Source: Uliginosibacterium aquaticum (GTDB lineage Bacteria > Pseudomonadota > Gammaproteobacteria > Burkholderiales > Rhodocyclaceae). From it: DNA of 64,000 nt. The notes beneath the pieces were generated by a model that ran no database searches, was not told the DNA's origin, and saw only the letters and a list, made by a program, of their open reading frames with translations. Every line of letters starts with the position of its first letter. Position 1 is the stretch's first letter. Made by a program: the position numbers and the translations under genes. Where the stretch lies: assembly GCF_012972705.2 (NCBI RefSeq), contig NZ_JABCSC020000002.1:372001-436000 (forward strand). The letters run 5' to 3'. Shown in pieces: positions 9,377 through 17,177 of this stretch.

Positions 9377-9533
9377 GAGGCACCCGGAAGGATTGGGGGA
9401 AAGCCCGCCATTTTGCCCCAAAGCATCCCTGCCCGCGAAACCTGGCGGCGAGCCGCCCGAAGAGTCTATTTGCACCCGCGTGGAATCGGCCCATCATCCG
9501 CGCACCTTCAATCGCCCTTTGCGGAGATGTTTC

Positions 9534-10550
9534 GTGTTCAAACACTTGTTGCTCAGCCTTGCCAGTCTGTTACTCCTACTTCCGGTATCCCATGCTGCCC
9601 CGGCCGGCAATCTGCGCATCCTGCACATCATGAGTTTCAACTCGCCTTATCGCTGGACCGATGGCCAGCTCGAAGGATTCAAGGCAGGGCTGGGTTCCGA
9701 TGTCAAAACCGAGTATCAGGTTTTTCAGCTCGACACGAAACGCCAGAGCAGCAAGGAAGAAATGGAGCGCAACGCCCAGCGCGCGATGAAGATCATCGCC
9801 GACTGGAAACCTGATCTGGTCTACACCTCGGATGACGACGCCGTCCAGTTGGTGACAGCCCACTACGTGAACAAGCCCCTGCCCTTCGTGTTCAGTGGCG
9901 TCAACAAAAGCGCCGAAGATCACGGCATCAAAGGTGCCACCAACATCACCGGCGTGCTCGAACGTGAGCACATCCTCGAATCCATCCATCTGGTTCAGGC
10001 CATCAAACCAGGCATCCGGCGCATCCAGATCCTCTCGGACAGCGCAGCCTATTGGCCACAAGTCATCGGGCGTGTCCGCAGTCTCGCCCGCGAACATCAG
10101 GAGTTCAGCCTCGTCGGCGTGGACCAGCCCGTGGCCTACGCCGACTTCCAGCGCCTGGTGCTGGAAAATCCGAACAAGGCCGACGCCTACATGATTCTCG
10201 GCAACTTTAACTTCAAGGATGCCAAGGGAATGGATGTACCCTACCCGCATTTGCAGCGCTGGCTGGCAGAACACAGCAAACTGCCGGATCTATCCTTCTG
10301 GGATGACCGCATGCTCCATGGCACGCTCGCCGGCGTCACCGTATCCGCCTTCGAACAAGGCATGGCTGCAGGCAAGTTGGCCCGTGCCATCCTGGTCGAC
10401 AAACGCAAGCCCGCCAGTCTGCCGATTGCCCCCACCACCAAGGGCGTACCGGTTATCAGCCTGGCACGCGCAAAGCAACTGGGGCTCATCCCGCCCTCCA
10501 CCCAGCTGCTATCATCGACCGTGGTGACTTCCTACATCTGGGACAAGTAA
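9534..10550 (+). CDS. ABC-type periplasmic substrate-binding protein (DUF534/ABC_sub_bind type)
   Basis: 338 residues from a GTG at 9534. This start gives a good signal peptide (MFKHLLLSLASLLLLLPVSHA) and sits 8 bases after a GGAG Shine-Dalgarno at 9522-9525. The mature protein begins LRILHIMSFNSPYRWTDGQ and shows the two-lobed pattern of the ABC_sub_bind family (DLVYTSDDDAVQ, FVFSGVNK, RIQILSDSAAYWP). Relatives bind small solutes for ABC importers, but no permease or ATPase gene is present. Instead the stop overlaps the start of a histidine kinase by one base (TAATG), suggesting it feeds a sensor. Confidence 0.85.
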   Translation: MFKHLLLSLASLLLLLPVSHAAPAGNLRILHIMSFNSPYRWTDGQLEGFKAGLGSDVKTEYQVFQLDTKRQSSKEEMERNAQRAMKIIADWKPDLVYTSDDDAVQLVTAHYVNKPLPFVFSGVNKSAEDHGIKGATNITGVLEREHILESIHLVQAIKPGIRRIQILSDSAAYWPQVIGRVRSLAREHQEFSLVGVDQPVAYADFQRLVLENPNKADAYMILGNFNFKDAKGMDVPYPHLQRWLAEHSKLPDLSFWDDRMLHGTLAGVTVSAFEQGMAAGKLARAILVDKRKPASLPIAPTTKGVPVISLARAKQLGLIPPSTQLLSSTVVTSYIWDK

Positions 10551-12040
10551 TGAAACTGGGGCTGCGCAGCAAGATCATCGCCATCGCTGCACTGGTGATC
10601 ATCTTCGTCACGGCGTCCTTCGCGCTGAGCGGTACCCTGGTCTATCTTCATCATCACGCCGAAGTGTTGCAGTCCCGTTCGCAGGCCGTGGCGCGCGGCC
10701 TGGCGATCCAGCTTGAACGGGTCACTGCGCTGGGGCTGGACATCCACGATGTCACCGGATTCGAAGCGCAATGCGCTGAAGCCGTCAGTGCTTACCCCGG
10801 AGTTTCATACGCGCTGGTTGCAGCGCAGGATGGCACGGTGCTTTTTTCCAGCCGCCCGGAACTGAGCGGCAAGCCGCTGGCCGAACCGGAGCTGCTCAAA
10901 GCCTTGCAGAAAGGCAGCCGCAGCACCGAGGTCGAAGCCGAACAGAGCCTGGCAGTTCTGGAATCTGTACGTGGCAGCAATGACCCACAGATTGCCAGCG
11001 TCATCGTGGCGTTCCCGCGCTCGGATATCGACCAGAAGCTGCGCTCGATGCTGCTGCTGGGGCTTGGCGCAGGCGGCAGTGTGGCCGTGATCGGACTGCT
11101 GGTGCTCTACCTGATGCTGCGCCACTTCGTCACCCGCCCGATCTCCCGGCTGATGCAAGTCGTAGCCCACCTGCAGGCCCATCCCGGTGACTATTCGCCA
11201 CGCGTGCCACCCCAGCAGGATGACGAAATCGGTCTGCTCGTGAATGGTTTCAACCAGTTGCTGGACAATATCGAGGAGCGCGAGCGCGAGCTCATCGAAG
11301 CGCGCGACAACTCGGACAAGGCCAATCGCATGAAGTCCGACTTCCTCGCCGCCATGAGCCATGATCTGCGCACCCCGATGCACGCCATCCTGTCCATGAA
11401 CGAGTTGCTGCGCAGCACTGCGCTGACAGAGAAACAACAGCGTTACTCACTCAATGTGCATAAGGCCGGGCAATGGCTGCTGGGCATCATCAATGACATC
11501 CTCGCCTTCGCCAAGATCGACTCTGGCAGGCTGGAACTGATGCATGCTGATTTCAATCTGCAGCAACTGGTCGAAGACACCGTTGCCTTGCAGGAAGATT
11601 TTGCCAGCAGCAAGAAGCTGGAGCTCAGCTTCGCGATCTCGCCGGAGCTGCCCCGGCATCTCAACGGTGATGCACCGCGCCTGATGCAGATGCTCACCAA
11701 CCTGATCAGCAACGCAATCAAGTACACCGATCAGGGCAGCGTGCATCTGGACATCACCCCGCTCCACAACCGGATTTCCTTTTCGGTCACAGACACGGGG
11801 GTGGGCATCGACAAGAGCAAGCTTCACCTGCTCTTCGAGCCCTTCGTGCAGGTCGCCAACGCCGATGGTCAGCGCCGCTCGGGCACCGGCCTTGGACTCT
11901 CGATCGTCAAGCAGTTGGCCGAAGCCATGGGCGGTGAAGTGGGCGTGGATAGCTCGCTCAAGAACGGCGCCACCTTCTGGTTCACCGCCCGTCTGCAGCC
12001 AGCCATCCATCCGGCGCCGGACGCGCCCCCCGCCACCTGA
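10550..12040 (+). CDS. Membrane sensor histidine kinase
   Basis: 496 residues. TM1 is at about residues 8-30, followed by a periplasmic domain of roughly 135 residues, TM2 at about 166-190 and HAMP at about 191-243. The HisKA helix has the phospho-acceptor H271 in AAMSHDLRTPMHAIL. The HATPase domain shows the N box (NLISNAIKY), G1 (DTGVGID) and G2 (GTGLGLSIVKQ). There is no receiver or Hpt domain and no response regulator gene in the window, so its partner must be elsewhere. Overlap with the upstream binding-protein gene suggests that liganded binding protein is the signal. Confidence 0.92.
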   Translation: MKLGLRSKIIAIAALVIIFVTASFALSGTLVYLHHHAEVLQSRSQAVARGLAIQLERVTALGLDIHDVTGFEAQCAEAVSAYPGVSYALVAAQDGTVLFSSRPELSGKPLAEPELLKALQKGSRSTEVEAEQSLAVLESVRGSNDPQIASVIVAFPRSDIDQKLRSMLLLGLGAGGSVAVIGLLVLYLMLRHFVTRPISRLMQVVAHLQAHPGDYSPRVPPQQDDEIGLLVNGFNQLLDNIEERERELIEARDNSDKANRMKSDFLAAMSHDLRTPMHAILSMNELLRSTALTEKQQRYSLNVHKAGQWLLGIINDILAFAKIDSGRLELMHADFNLQQLVEDTVALQEDFASSKKLELSFAISPELPRHLNGDAPRLMQMLTNLISNAIKYTDQGSVHLDITPLHNRISFSVTDTGVGIDKSKLHLLFEPFVQVANADGQRRSGTGLGLSIVKQLAEAMGGEVGVDSSLKNGATFWFTARLQPAIHPAPDAPPAT

Positions 12041-12205
12041 TCAGCCCTTTTTGCCGAGCAGGCCCAGCACCCCCACCGCAATCAGGATCAACGGCCACCA
12101 GGTGTGTAGCAACTGAGCCACCTGACTGAAGCGGAACAAACCGAGATTGCTCAGCAGAAAGAGGCAGCCCACCACAATCAGGGCAATCGAACCGAAACGC
12201 GACAT
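12041..12205 (-). CDS. Small LiaI/LiaF-TM-like membrane protein
   Basis: A 54-residue frame starting MSRFGSIALIVVGCLF and ending LLGKKG. It has two hydrophobic helices separated by a short amphipathic loop ending in HTWWPLILIAVG. That xxWPLxLIxxG pattern is characteristic of LiaI-LiaF-like transmembrane domains found in small envelope-stress proteins. It is convergent with the histidine kinase, starting one base past that stop. Function unknown; the small size makes the call moderate. Confidence 0.6.
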   Translation of the reverse strand: MSRFGSIALIVVGCLFLLSNLGLFRFSQVAQLLHTWWPLILIAVGVLGLLGKKG

Positions 12206-12282
12206 ATCCGGGACTCCGTGAAATAGTTCCGCCGCACTGTGCCAGCAGCACCGCCCGGCAGCAAGTCCGGCACGCGTATTGC

Positions 12283-12301
12283 TAAACGAAAGTATCGTTT
12301 A
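12283..12301. promoter_or_regulatory. Inverted repeat upstream of the 12,323 gene
   Basis: TAAACGA and TCGTTTA form a perfect 7-bp inverted repeat with a 5-base spacer, 21 bases before the ATG at 12,323. It is AT-rich in an otherwise GC-rich region. It could be an operator or a short 5'-leader hairpin. No regulator can be named. Confidence 0.35.
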
Positions 12302-12322
12302 ACCACTCTGCGTGAACACTCC

Positions 12323-12628
12323 ATGGATCCCGTCGTAATTCAGCTCCTCGCCCGCATCAAGATCCGCCTGCGCCAGGAAAAGGGCGTTGCCGTGAACACC
12401 CAGCGTTTTTTCACTGATCCAGCCTACGCCTGCCAGGTGCTGGACGCGGCCGAAGATTGCGAAGATCTTGATCTTGTCACTGGCTCGCTCGAAATCCGCA
12501 ACCGTCTGGGCTGGATCCAGGCCGACAGCCTACAAAGCGCGACCGCCTCCGCGCCCGCAAGCAAATCATCCCCTGCACCAGAAAAAGGCAGCAAAACCGA
12601 TCGCTACATGTTTGGCGCCCGCTCCTAG
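12323..12628 (+). CDS. Conserved hypothetical protein
   Basis: 101 residues from the ATG at 12323 (MDPVVIQLLARIKIRLRQ). Longer in-frame starts would include the inverted-repeat region and are unlikely. An N-terminal globular part of about 70 residues (TQRFFTDPAYACQVLDAAEDC) is followed by a Ser/Ala/Pro/Lys-rich tail ending DRYMFGARS. No membrane segment or signal peptide. Not recognised as a characterised family. Followed by a clear terminator, so it is probably a monocistronic unit. Confidence 0.65.
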   Translation: MDPVVIQLLARIKIRLRQEKGVAVNTQRFFTDPAYACQVLDAAEDCEDLDLVTGSLEIRNRLGWIQADSLQSATASAPASKSSPAPEKGSKTDRYMFGARS

Positions 12629-12666
12629 GGCATCAGGCCAGCAACCGTCTCCTCACGCAGCACTTC

Positions 12667-12696
12667 GGGTTCCTCGCAAGGGGAACCCTTTTTGTT
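12667..12696 (+). terminator. Rho-independent terminator after the 12,323 gene
   Basis: A 7-bp perfect stem GGGTTCC (12667-12673) / GGAACCC (12682-12688) with an 8-base loop, followed by TTTTTGTTT. It lies 39 bases after the stop at 12,628 and before the DUF1800 gene. Confidence 0.85.
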
Positions 12697-12765
12697 TACC
12701 CTGATCCCGTCCAGCCCCTGCCCGCCCTAAACTCCGGGCGAGATGCACACTCTCGGAACAGGACC

Positions 12766-14493
12766 ATGAAACTGCTGCGTTCTTGCCTGCCTCTTTTCCT
12801 GGGTCTGCTCGCCGCCTGCGGCAGCACCCCGCCGCGTTCTGATCCGTGGGCCTACCCGGATAGCCCGGCGGCCATCAAGCGCCCTGCCACGCCGCCCGGC
12901 CCCCGTTACCCCGCGCCCTCTCCGGTGGAAGCCTCGCGCTTCCTGCAGCAAGCCAGCTTCGGCCCGAATCAGGCCGAAATCGACGCGCTTGCCCGCAGCG
13001 ACTACCACAACTGGCTCAAGCAGCAGTTCTCCCTGCCACAAACGCTGTTCCTTCCCGATGTGGAGCCTCATCACGCACAGCTCGCCAAGGGCCAGAACCT
13101 GCGTCAGCAACTGTTTTTCGAGATCTTCTGGAAGCATGCGGCCACCGCGCCGGACCAGTTGCGCCAGCGTGTGGCCTTCGCGCTCTCGGAAATATTCGTG
13201 ATCTCGTTTGAAGGCATGCTTGACGTGAAGATCCGCGGCGTCGCCTCCTATTACGACATGCTCGGGCGCAATGCCTTCGGCGACTTCCGCAGCCTGCTCG
13301 AAGAGGTGGCCCGCCACCCGATGATGGGCATCTATCTCTCGCACCTGAAGAACCAGAAGGAAGACCCGGCAAAGGGCCGCGTACCGGACGAGAACTTCGC
13401 CCGCGAGATCATGCAGCTCTTCACCATCGGCCTGCAGGAGCTGAACCCGGACGGCTCCTTGAAGCTGAAGAATGGCCAGCCCATCGAAACCTATGACATG
13501 GACGACATCACCGGGCTGGCCAGGGTTTTTACCGGCTTCTCCTACGGCGGCCCCGGCAGCACGGATCAGCACTTCTTCCAGCAGGGCAAGGAGCCGCACT
13601 GGGACATCCTGCCAATGAAGGGCTACCCGAAATTCCACTCGGCCAGTGAAAAGCATTTCCTGGGAGTCACGATCAAGCCGCAGACGCAGGCCGACCCGGA
13701 GGGCGACCTGAAAATCGCGCTGGATCGGCTTTTCAATCACCCCAACGTCGGCCCCTTCTTCGGCCGCCAGCTGATCCAGCGCCTCGTGACCAGCAATCCC
13801 TCGCCGGCCTATGTCGAACGCGTCGCGCGTGCCTTCAATGACAATGGCGCTGGCGTGCGCGGCGACATGCAGGCCGTGATCCGCGCCGTGCTGCTGGACC
13901 CGGAAGCCCGCAATCCCGCAGCGAGCTCCAGCGGCAAGCTGCGTGAGCCGATCCTGCGCCTGTCGCAGTGGATGCGTGCCTTTCACGCGACTTCGGCCTC
14001 GGGCGAGTTCCGCATGCAGAACACCGACAGCCCCGCCAACTCGCTCGGCCAGAGTCCGCTGCGCTCGCCCAGCGTGTTCAATTTCTACCGTCCCGGCTTC
14101 ATGCCGCCGGGCAGCGAAATCGCGCGCAAGAACATGGTGGCGCCAGAAATGCAGATCGTCTCCGAGAGCGCCGTCGCCGGCTATGCCAATTTCATCCAGA
14201 CGACGATCGATGCCGGCGCCGGCCGCGCCGAAGGCGGGCGCCGCGACATCCAGCCAGACTACAGCGCGCAGATGGCGCTGGCCTCGCAGCCCGCCAGCCT
14301 CGTCGAGCAGCTGGATCTGCTGCTCACCGGCCAGCGTCTCACCGAAGCTTCCCGCCAGCGCATCACCACGGCCGTGGCAGCCCTGCCCCTGCCTGCCAGC
14401 CCGGCCAACGCGCTCGAAAACGCCCAGCGCAATCGCGTGAAGCTCGCCATCCTGCTGGTGATGGTGTCGCCCGAATATCTGGTGCAGAAATGA
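12766..14493 (+). CDS. DUF1800 family lipoprotein
   Basis: 575 residues. The N-terminus MKLLRSCLPLFLGLLAACGS has a lipobox (LAAC, C18), so the protein is probably a lipoprotein. The DUF1800 signature is spread across the mature chain: RFLQQASFGPNQAEIDAL, DENFAREIMQLFTIGL, and SPSVFNFYRPGFMPPG near the C-terminus. The domain has no established activity. It is followed after 10 bases by a DUF1501 gene, the usual genomic partner, so the pair presumably acts together in the periplasm. The ATG follows an ACAGGA ribosome site. Confidence 0.9.
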   Translation: MKLLRSCLPLFLGLLAACGSTPPRSDPWAYPDSPAAIKRPATPPGPRYPAPSPVEASRFLQQASFGPNQAEIDALARSDYHNWLKQQFSLPQTLFLPDVEPHHAQLAKGQNLRQQLFFEIFWKHAATAPDQLRQRVAFALSEIFVISFEGMLDVKIRGVASYYDMLGRNAFGDFRSLLEEVARHPMMGIYLSHLKNQKEDPAKGRVPDENFAREIMQLFTIGLQELNPDGSLKLKNGQPIETYDMDDITGLARVFTGFSYGGPGSTDQHFFQQGKEPHWDILPMKGYPKFHSASEKHFLGVTIKPQTQADPEGDLKIALDRLFNHPNVGPFFGRQLIQRLVTSNPSPAYVERVARAFNDNGAGVRGDMQAVIRAVLLDPEARNPAASSSGKLREPILRLSQWMRAFHATSASGEFRMQNTDSPANSLGQSPLRSPSVFNFYRPGFMPPGSEIARKNMVAPEMQIVSESAVAGYANFIQTTIDAGAGRAEGGRRDIQPDYSAQMALASQPASLVEQLDLLLTGQRLTEASRQRITTAVAALPLPASPANALENAQRNRVKLAILLVMVSPEYLVQK

Positions 14494-14503
14494 GGATGCA
14501 AGC

Positions 14504-15883
14504 ATGAGCCAAGCTTCCCGCCGCGAATTCCTGCGCCGTGCCGGCGCCCTCACGCTGCTGCGCACGGCCGGCCCGCTGGGGCTGCAACTGGCCGGCATCG
14601 GCGCCGCCGCTGCCGCCAACCAGCCAAGCGACTACCGCGCCATCGTGTGCCTTTTCATGTATGGCGCCAACGACGGGCACAACACCGTCATCCCGCTCGA
14701 TGTCGAGGACTACGGCCGCTATGCCGCCGCCCGCACGGCACTGGCCCTGCCGCGCGAGCACTTGCTGCCGCTCGCAGGCAGCCGCCCGCTGGGTCTGCAT
14801 CCGGAGCTGGAAGCCCTGCAGCGCCTCTACCAGAGCGGCAGGGCTGCCGTGCTCGCCAACGTCGGCCCGCTCATCGTGCCGATCAAGGATGCCGCCAGCT
14901 TCAAGGGGACCAATATTGCCCGGCCGCCCAAGCTCTTCTCGCACAACGACCAGCAAGCCATCTGGCAAGCCTTCTCGCCAGAAGGCGCGAAGATCGGCTG
15001 GGGCGGGCGAATTGCCGATCTGCTCGCCAGCCACAATGGCAAGCAACTCTTCACCGCCATCTCGGCCGCGGGCAACGCCGTTTTTCTCGCCAGCGACAAG
15101 ACCATCCAGTACCAGATCACGCCGGGCGGTGCGATCGGCTTCAACCGCGTCACCAGCGGCAACCGCTATCCACCCCAGATCGCCGAAGCCTTGCGTGCCC
15201 AGATTGCGGCGAGTCAGGGGGAGCTCTTCGGCAGTGAGTACGCAGCCGTGGTCAATCGCTCGATCGAAGCCCACGGCCTGCTTTCGTCCGCTCTGGCCAG
15301 ACTGCCCGAGAATGATGCGCGCATTGATCTGCCACCCGAGCTCGCACAGGACAAGCTCGCCCAGCAGCTGCGCATCGTGGCCCGCATGATCGGCGTACGC
15401 GATGACGAAAGCATCCAGCAGCGGCGCCAGATCTTCTTCGTCTCGCTGAACGGCTTCGACACCCACGACAACCAGCTCGCCAAGCAAGGCGAGCTGCTGC
15501 GCAGCGTGGCGCAATCGATCGCATATTTTCAGGAGGCGATGGAAGAACTCGGCGTGGCGGACAAGGTCACCCTGTTCACGGCCTCGGACTTCGGCCGCGC
15601 ACTGCTCTCCAACGGCGACGGCTCCGATCATGGCTGGGGCAGCCACCACTTCATCGTTGGCGGCGCCGTAAAGGGCGGGCAGATCTACGGCCAGTTCCCG
15701 GAGGTGGCGCTGAACACCGCCACCGACGTCGGCAATGGCCGCCTGCTACCCACTACGGCAGTAGATCAATACGCCGCCACGCTGGCACGCTGGATGGGGG
15801 TGGCAGAAGCGGATCTACCGGTCGTCCTGCCCAACATCGGCAACTTCGCCAGCAGCAACCTAGGCTTCATGCGCAACACTTGA
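14504..15883 (+). CDS. DUF1501 family Tat-exported protein
   Basis: 459 residues. SRREFLRRAG at the N-terminus matches the twin-arginine consensus, followed by a hydrophobic stretch and AAAAAN, so the protein is exported folded. DUF1501 is placed in the alkaline-phosphatase/sulfatase-like superfamily. Visible features are LFMYGANDGHNTVIPL, FDTHDNQ and a C-terminal DHGWGSHHFIVGG block that could contribute metal ligands. No reaction is established for the family. Translationally close to the DUF1800 gene. The requirement for Tat suggests a bound metal or cofactor, which is inference. Confidence 0.9.
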   Translation: MSQASRREFLRRAGALTLLRTAGPLGLQLAGIGAAAAANQPSDYRAIVCLFMYGANDGHNTVIPLDVEDYGRYAAARTALALPREHLLPLAGSRPLGLHPELEALQRLYQSGRAAVLANVGPLIVPIKDAASFKGTNIARPPKLFSHNDQQAIWQAFSPEGAKIGWGGRIADLLASHNGKQLFTAISAAGNAVFLASDKTIQYQITPGGAIGFNRVTSGNRYPPQIAEALRAQIAASQGELFGSEYAAVVNRSIEAHGLLSSALARLPENDARIDLPPELAQDKLAQQLRIVARMIGVRDDESIQQRRQIFFVSLNGFDTHDNQLAKQGELLRSVAQSIAYFQEAMEELGVADKVTLFTASDFGRALLSNGDGSDHGWGSHHFIVGGAVKGGQIYGQFPEVALNTATDVGNGRLLPTTAVDQYAATLARWMGVAEADLPVVLPNIGNFASSNLGFMRNT

Positions 15884-15959
15884 GCGAATGAACGCAACAC
15901 AGGAACCAGCCCCCGGTTCCGCCGGTCTCATCACACCTTTTCAATAACGGATCCCGATC

Positions 15960-16721
15960 ATGTTCGAATGGCTTGCCGACCCGAATGCCTGGATTGCCCT
16001 CGCCACCCTCACAGCGCTGGAAATCGTACTGGGTATCGACAACATCATCTTCATCTCCATCCTGGTCTCGCGCGTCGAAGCTTCGCGGCGCAACCTGGCG
16101 CGCCGGTTGGGCCTGTCACTGGCCATGCTGAGTCGCATCGCCCTGCTGCTGTCGCTGGCCTGGATCATGAAGCTCACCGCCCCGCTATTCACCGTGCTGG
16201 CCCAGGAGATTTCCGGGCGCGACATCATCCTGATCGGCGGCGGCCTGTTCCTGCTGTGGAAGAGCGTGCATGAGATTCACAACTCGCTCACGGCGGAACA
16301 AGAAGCCCATCACACGGAAAGCGCGGCACGCGCAGCCTTTGGTGCCGTGCTGGTGCAGATTGCGATCATCGACATCGTGTTCTCGCTGGACTCGGTGATC
16401 ACCGCCGTCGGCCTGGTCGACCAGATCGGTGTGATGGTCGCCGCAATCCTGATCTCGGTTGGCGTGATGATGTTCGCAGCCAAACCGATCGGCGAGTTCG
16501 TTGATGCCAACCCCACAATCAAGATGCTGGCCTTGTCCTTCCTGGTGCTGGTCGGTGTCACCCTGATTGCAGAAGGTTTCGACACCCATGTGCCGAAGGG
16601 CTATATCTACTTCGCAATGGCCTTCTCTATCGTGGTGGAGCTGATCAACATCCGCCTGCGCAAACGGGGCGAGCAAAAACTCAAGCTGCACAAGGAAATG
16701 CCAGGGCAGATCGACGCCTGA
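15960..16721 (+). CDS. TerC-family integral membrane protein
   Basis: 253 residues with about seven hydrophobic segments. The start EWLADPNAWIALATLTALE and the motif LGIDNIIFISILV are characteristic of TerC-type proteins, as is the second acidic membrane motif DIVFSLDSVITAVG. Relatives are implicated in manganese export or metal loading of exported enzymes; the original name comes from tellurite resistance. The 76-base leader is too short for the manganese (yybP-ykoY) riboswitch that precedes some family members. Ends 40 bases before a strong terminator. Confidence 0.9.
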   Translation: MFEWLADPNAWIALATLTALEIVLGIDNIIFISILVSRVEASRRNLARRLGLSLAMLSRIALLLSLAWIMKLTAPLFTVLAQEISGRDIILIGGGLFLLWKSVHEIHNSLTAEQEAHHTESAARAAFGAVLVQIAIIDIVFSLDSVITAVGLVDQIGVMVAAILISVGVMMFAAKPIGEFVDANPTIKMLALSFLVLVGVTLIAEGFDTHVPKGYIYFAMAFSIVVELINIRLRKRGEQKLKLHKEMPGQIDA

Positions 16722-16761
16722 GGAGTGGCCTGACTCCTCCTGCACTGATAAGGAGCCTTAC

Positions 16762-16798
16762 AAAAAACCGCACAGTCTGGAGGCTGTGCGGTTTTTTT
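16762..16798. terminator. Strong bidirectional Rho-independent terminator
   Basis: Stem CCGCACAG (16768-16775) / CTGTGCGG (16784-16791) with an 8-base loop, flanked by A6 on the left and T7 on the right that extend the pairing. It ends the terC transcript. It can also act on minus-strand transcription coming from the AraC gene side. Confidence 0.9.
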
Positions 16799-16922
16799 CA
16801 CGTTCGGCGTAGCTCGCCGATGGCTTTTGACAAAGCCTGACCGAGGTCTGACACAGCCTCTGGTTCAGTACGTCAAAGCGCCCACCTATGCCTGCATTGG
16901 AGCCAGGCCAAGTGGTCAAACC
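16799..16922. other. Non-coding gap downstream of the terC terminator
   Basis: Nothing convincing is seen here beyond a short GGCTTT...AAAGCC hairpin just after the terminator. Together with the remnant that follows, this makes a gap of about 455 bases without an intact gene. Confidence 0.5.
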
Positions 16923-17114
16923 TCAGCGCAGATCATCAAAACGCCTCAGGAAGCTCAATGCATCTTTGCGGGCGGAGGCCGGCGTCTCTTCCATGATGAT
17001 CGGTAAACCCTTACGCAAAAGGCCTAGCCGGCTGAGCTGGTCGTCAAAATCGAGCTGACCACATCCCGGTGGCACACGCACCAGACCACCGGTCTTCGAT
17101 CGATACCAAGTAGC
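16923..17114 (-). pseudogene. C-terminal remnant of a sugar isomerase/epimerase-like (xylose-isomerase TIM barrel) gene
   Basis: A 63-codon open stretch with no start codon context and an in-frame stop just upstream (17115-17117). The translation contains KTGGLVRVPPGCGQLDFD, then LLRKGLPIIMEETPA and ends FLRRFDDLR. That order (basic strand, PPGxGxLDFD turn, Ile-rich strand ending in ME, C-terminal helix FLRRF) resembles the end of AP-endonuclease-2/xylose-isomerase-like proteins. No upstream barrel strands could be found, so it looks like a decayed gene end next to the AraC regulator. Family call is tentative. Confidence 0.4.
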
Positions 17115-17177
17115 TTAACGCCTGGATGGCCCTGGATTCAGCAGAAATCCTCCGTGCATCCTGACACCTGCAGCAAC

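Noticed and set aside
12727-14619. A 630-codon minus-strand frame opposite the DUF1800 gene
   Set aside because: DUF1800 on the plus strand has a lipobox, a ribosome site and family motifs; the opposite frame has none.
15884-15959. Manganese (yybP-ykoY) riboswitch upstream of terC
   Set aside because: Only 76 bases are available, and apart from a short GGAACC/GGTTCC hairpin the conserved riboswitch core is not seen.
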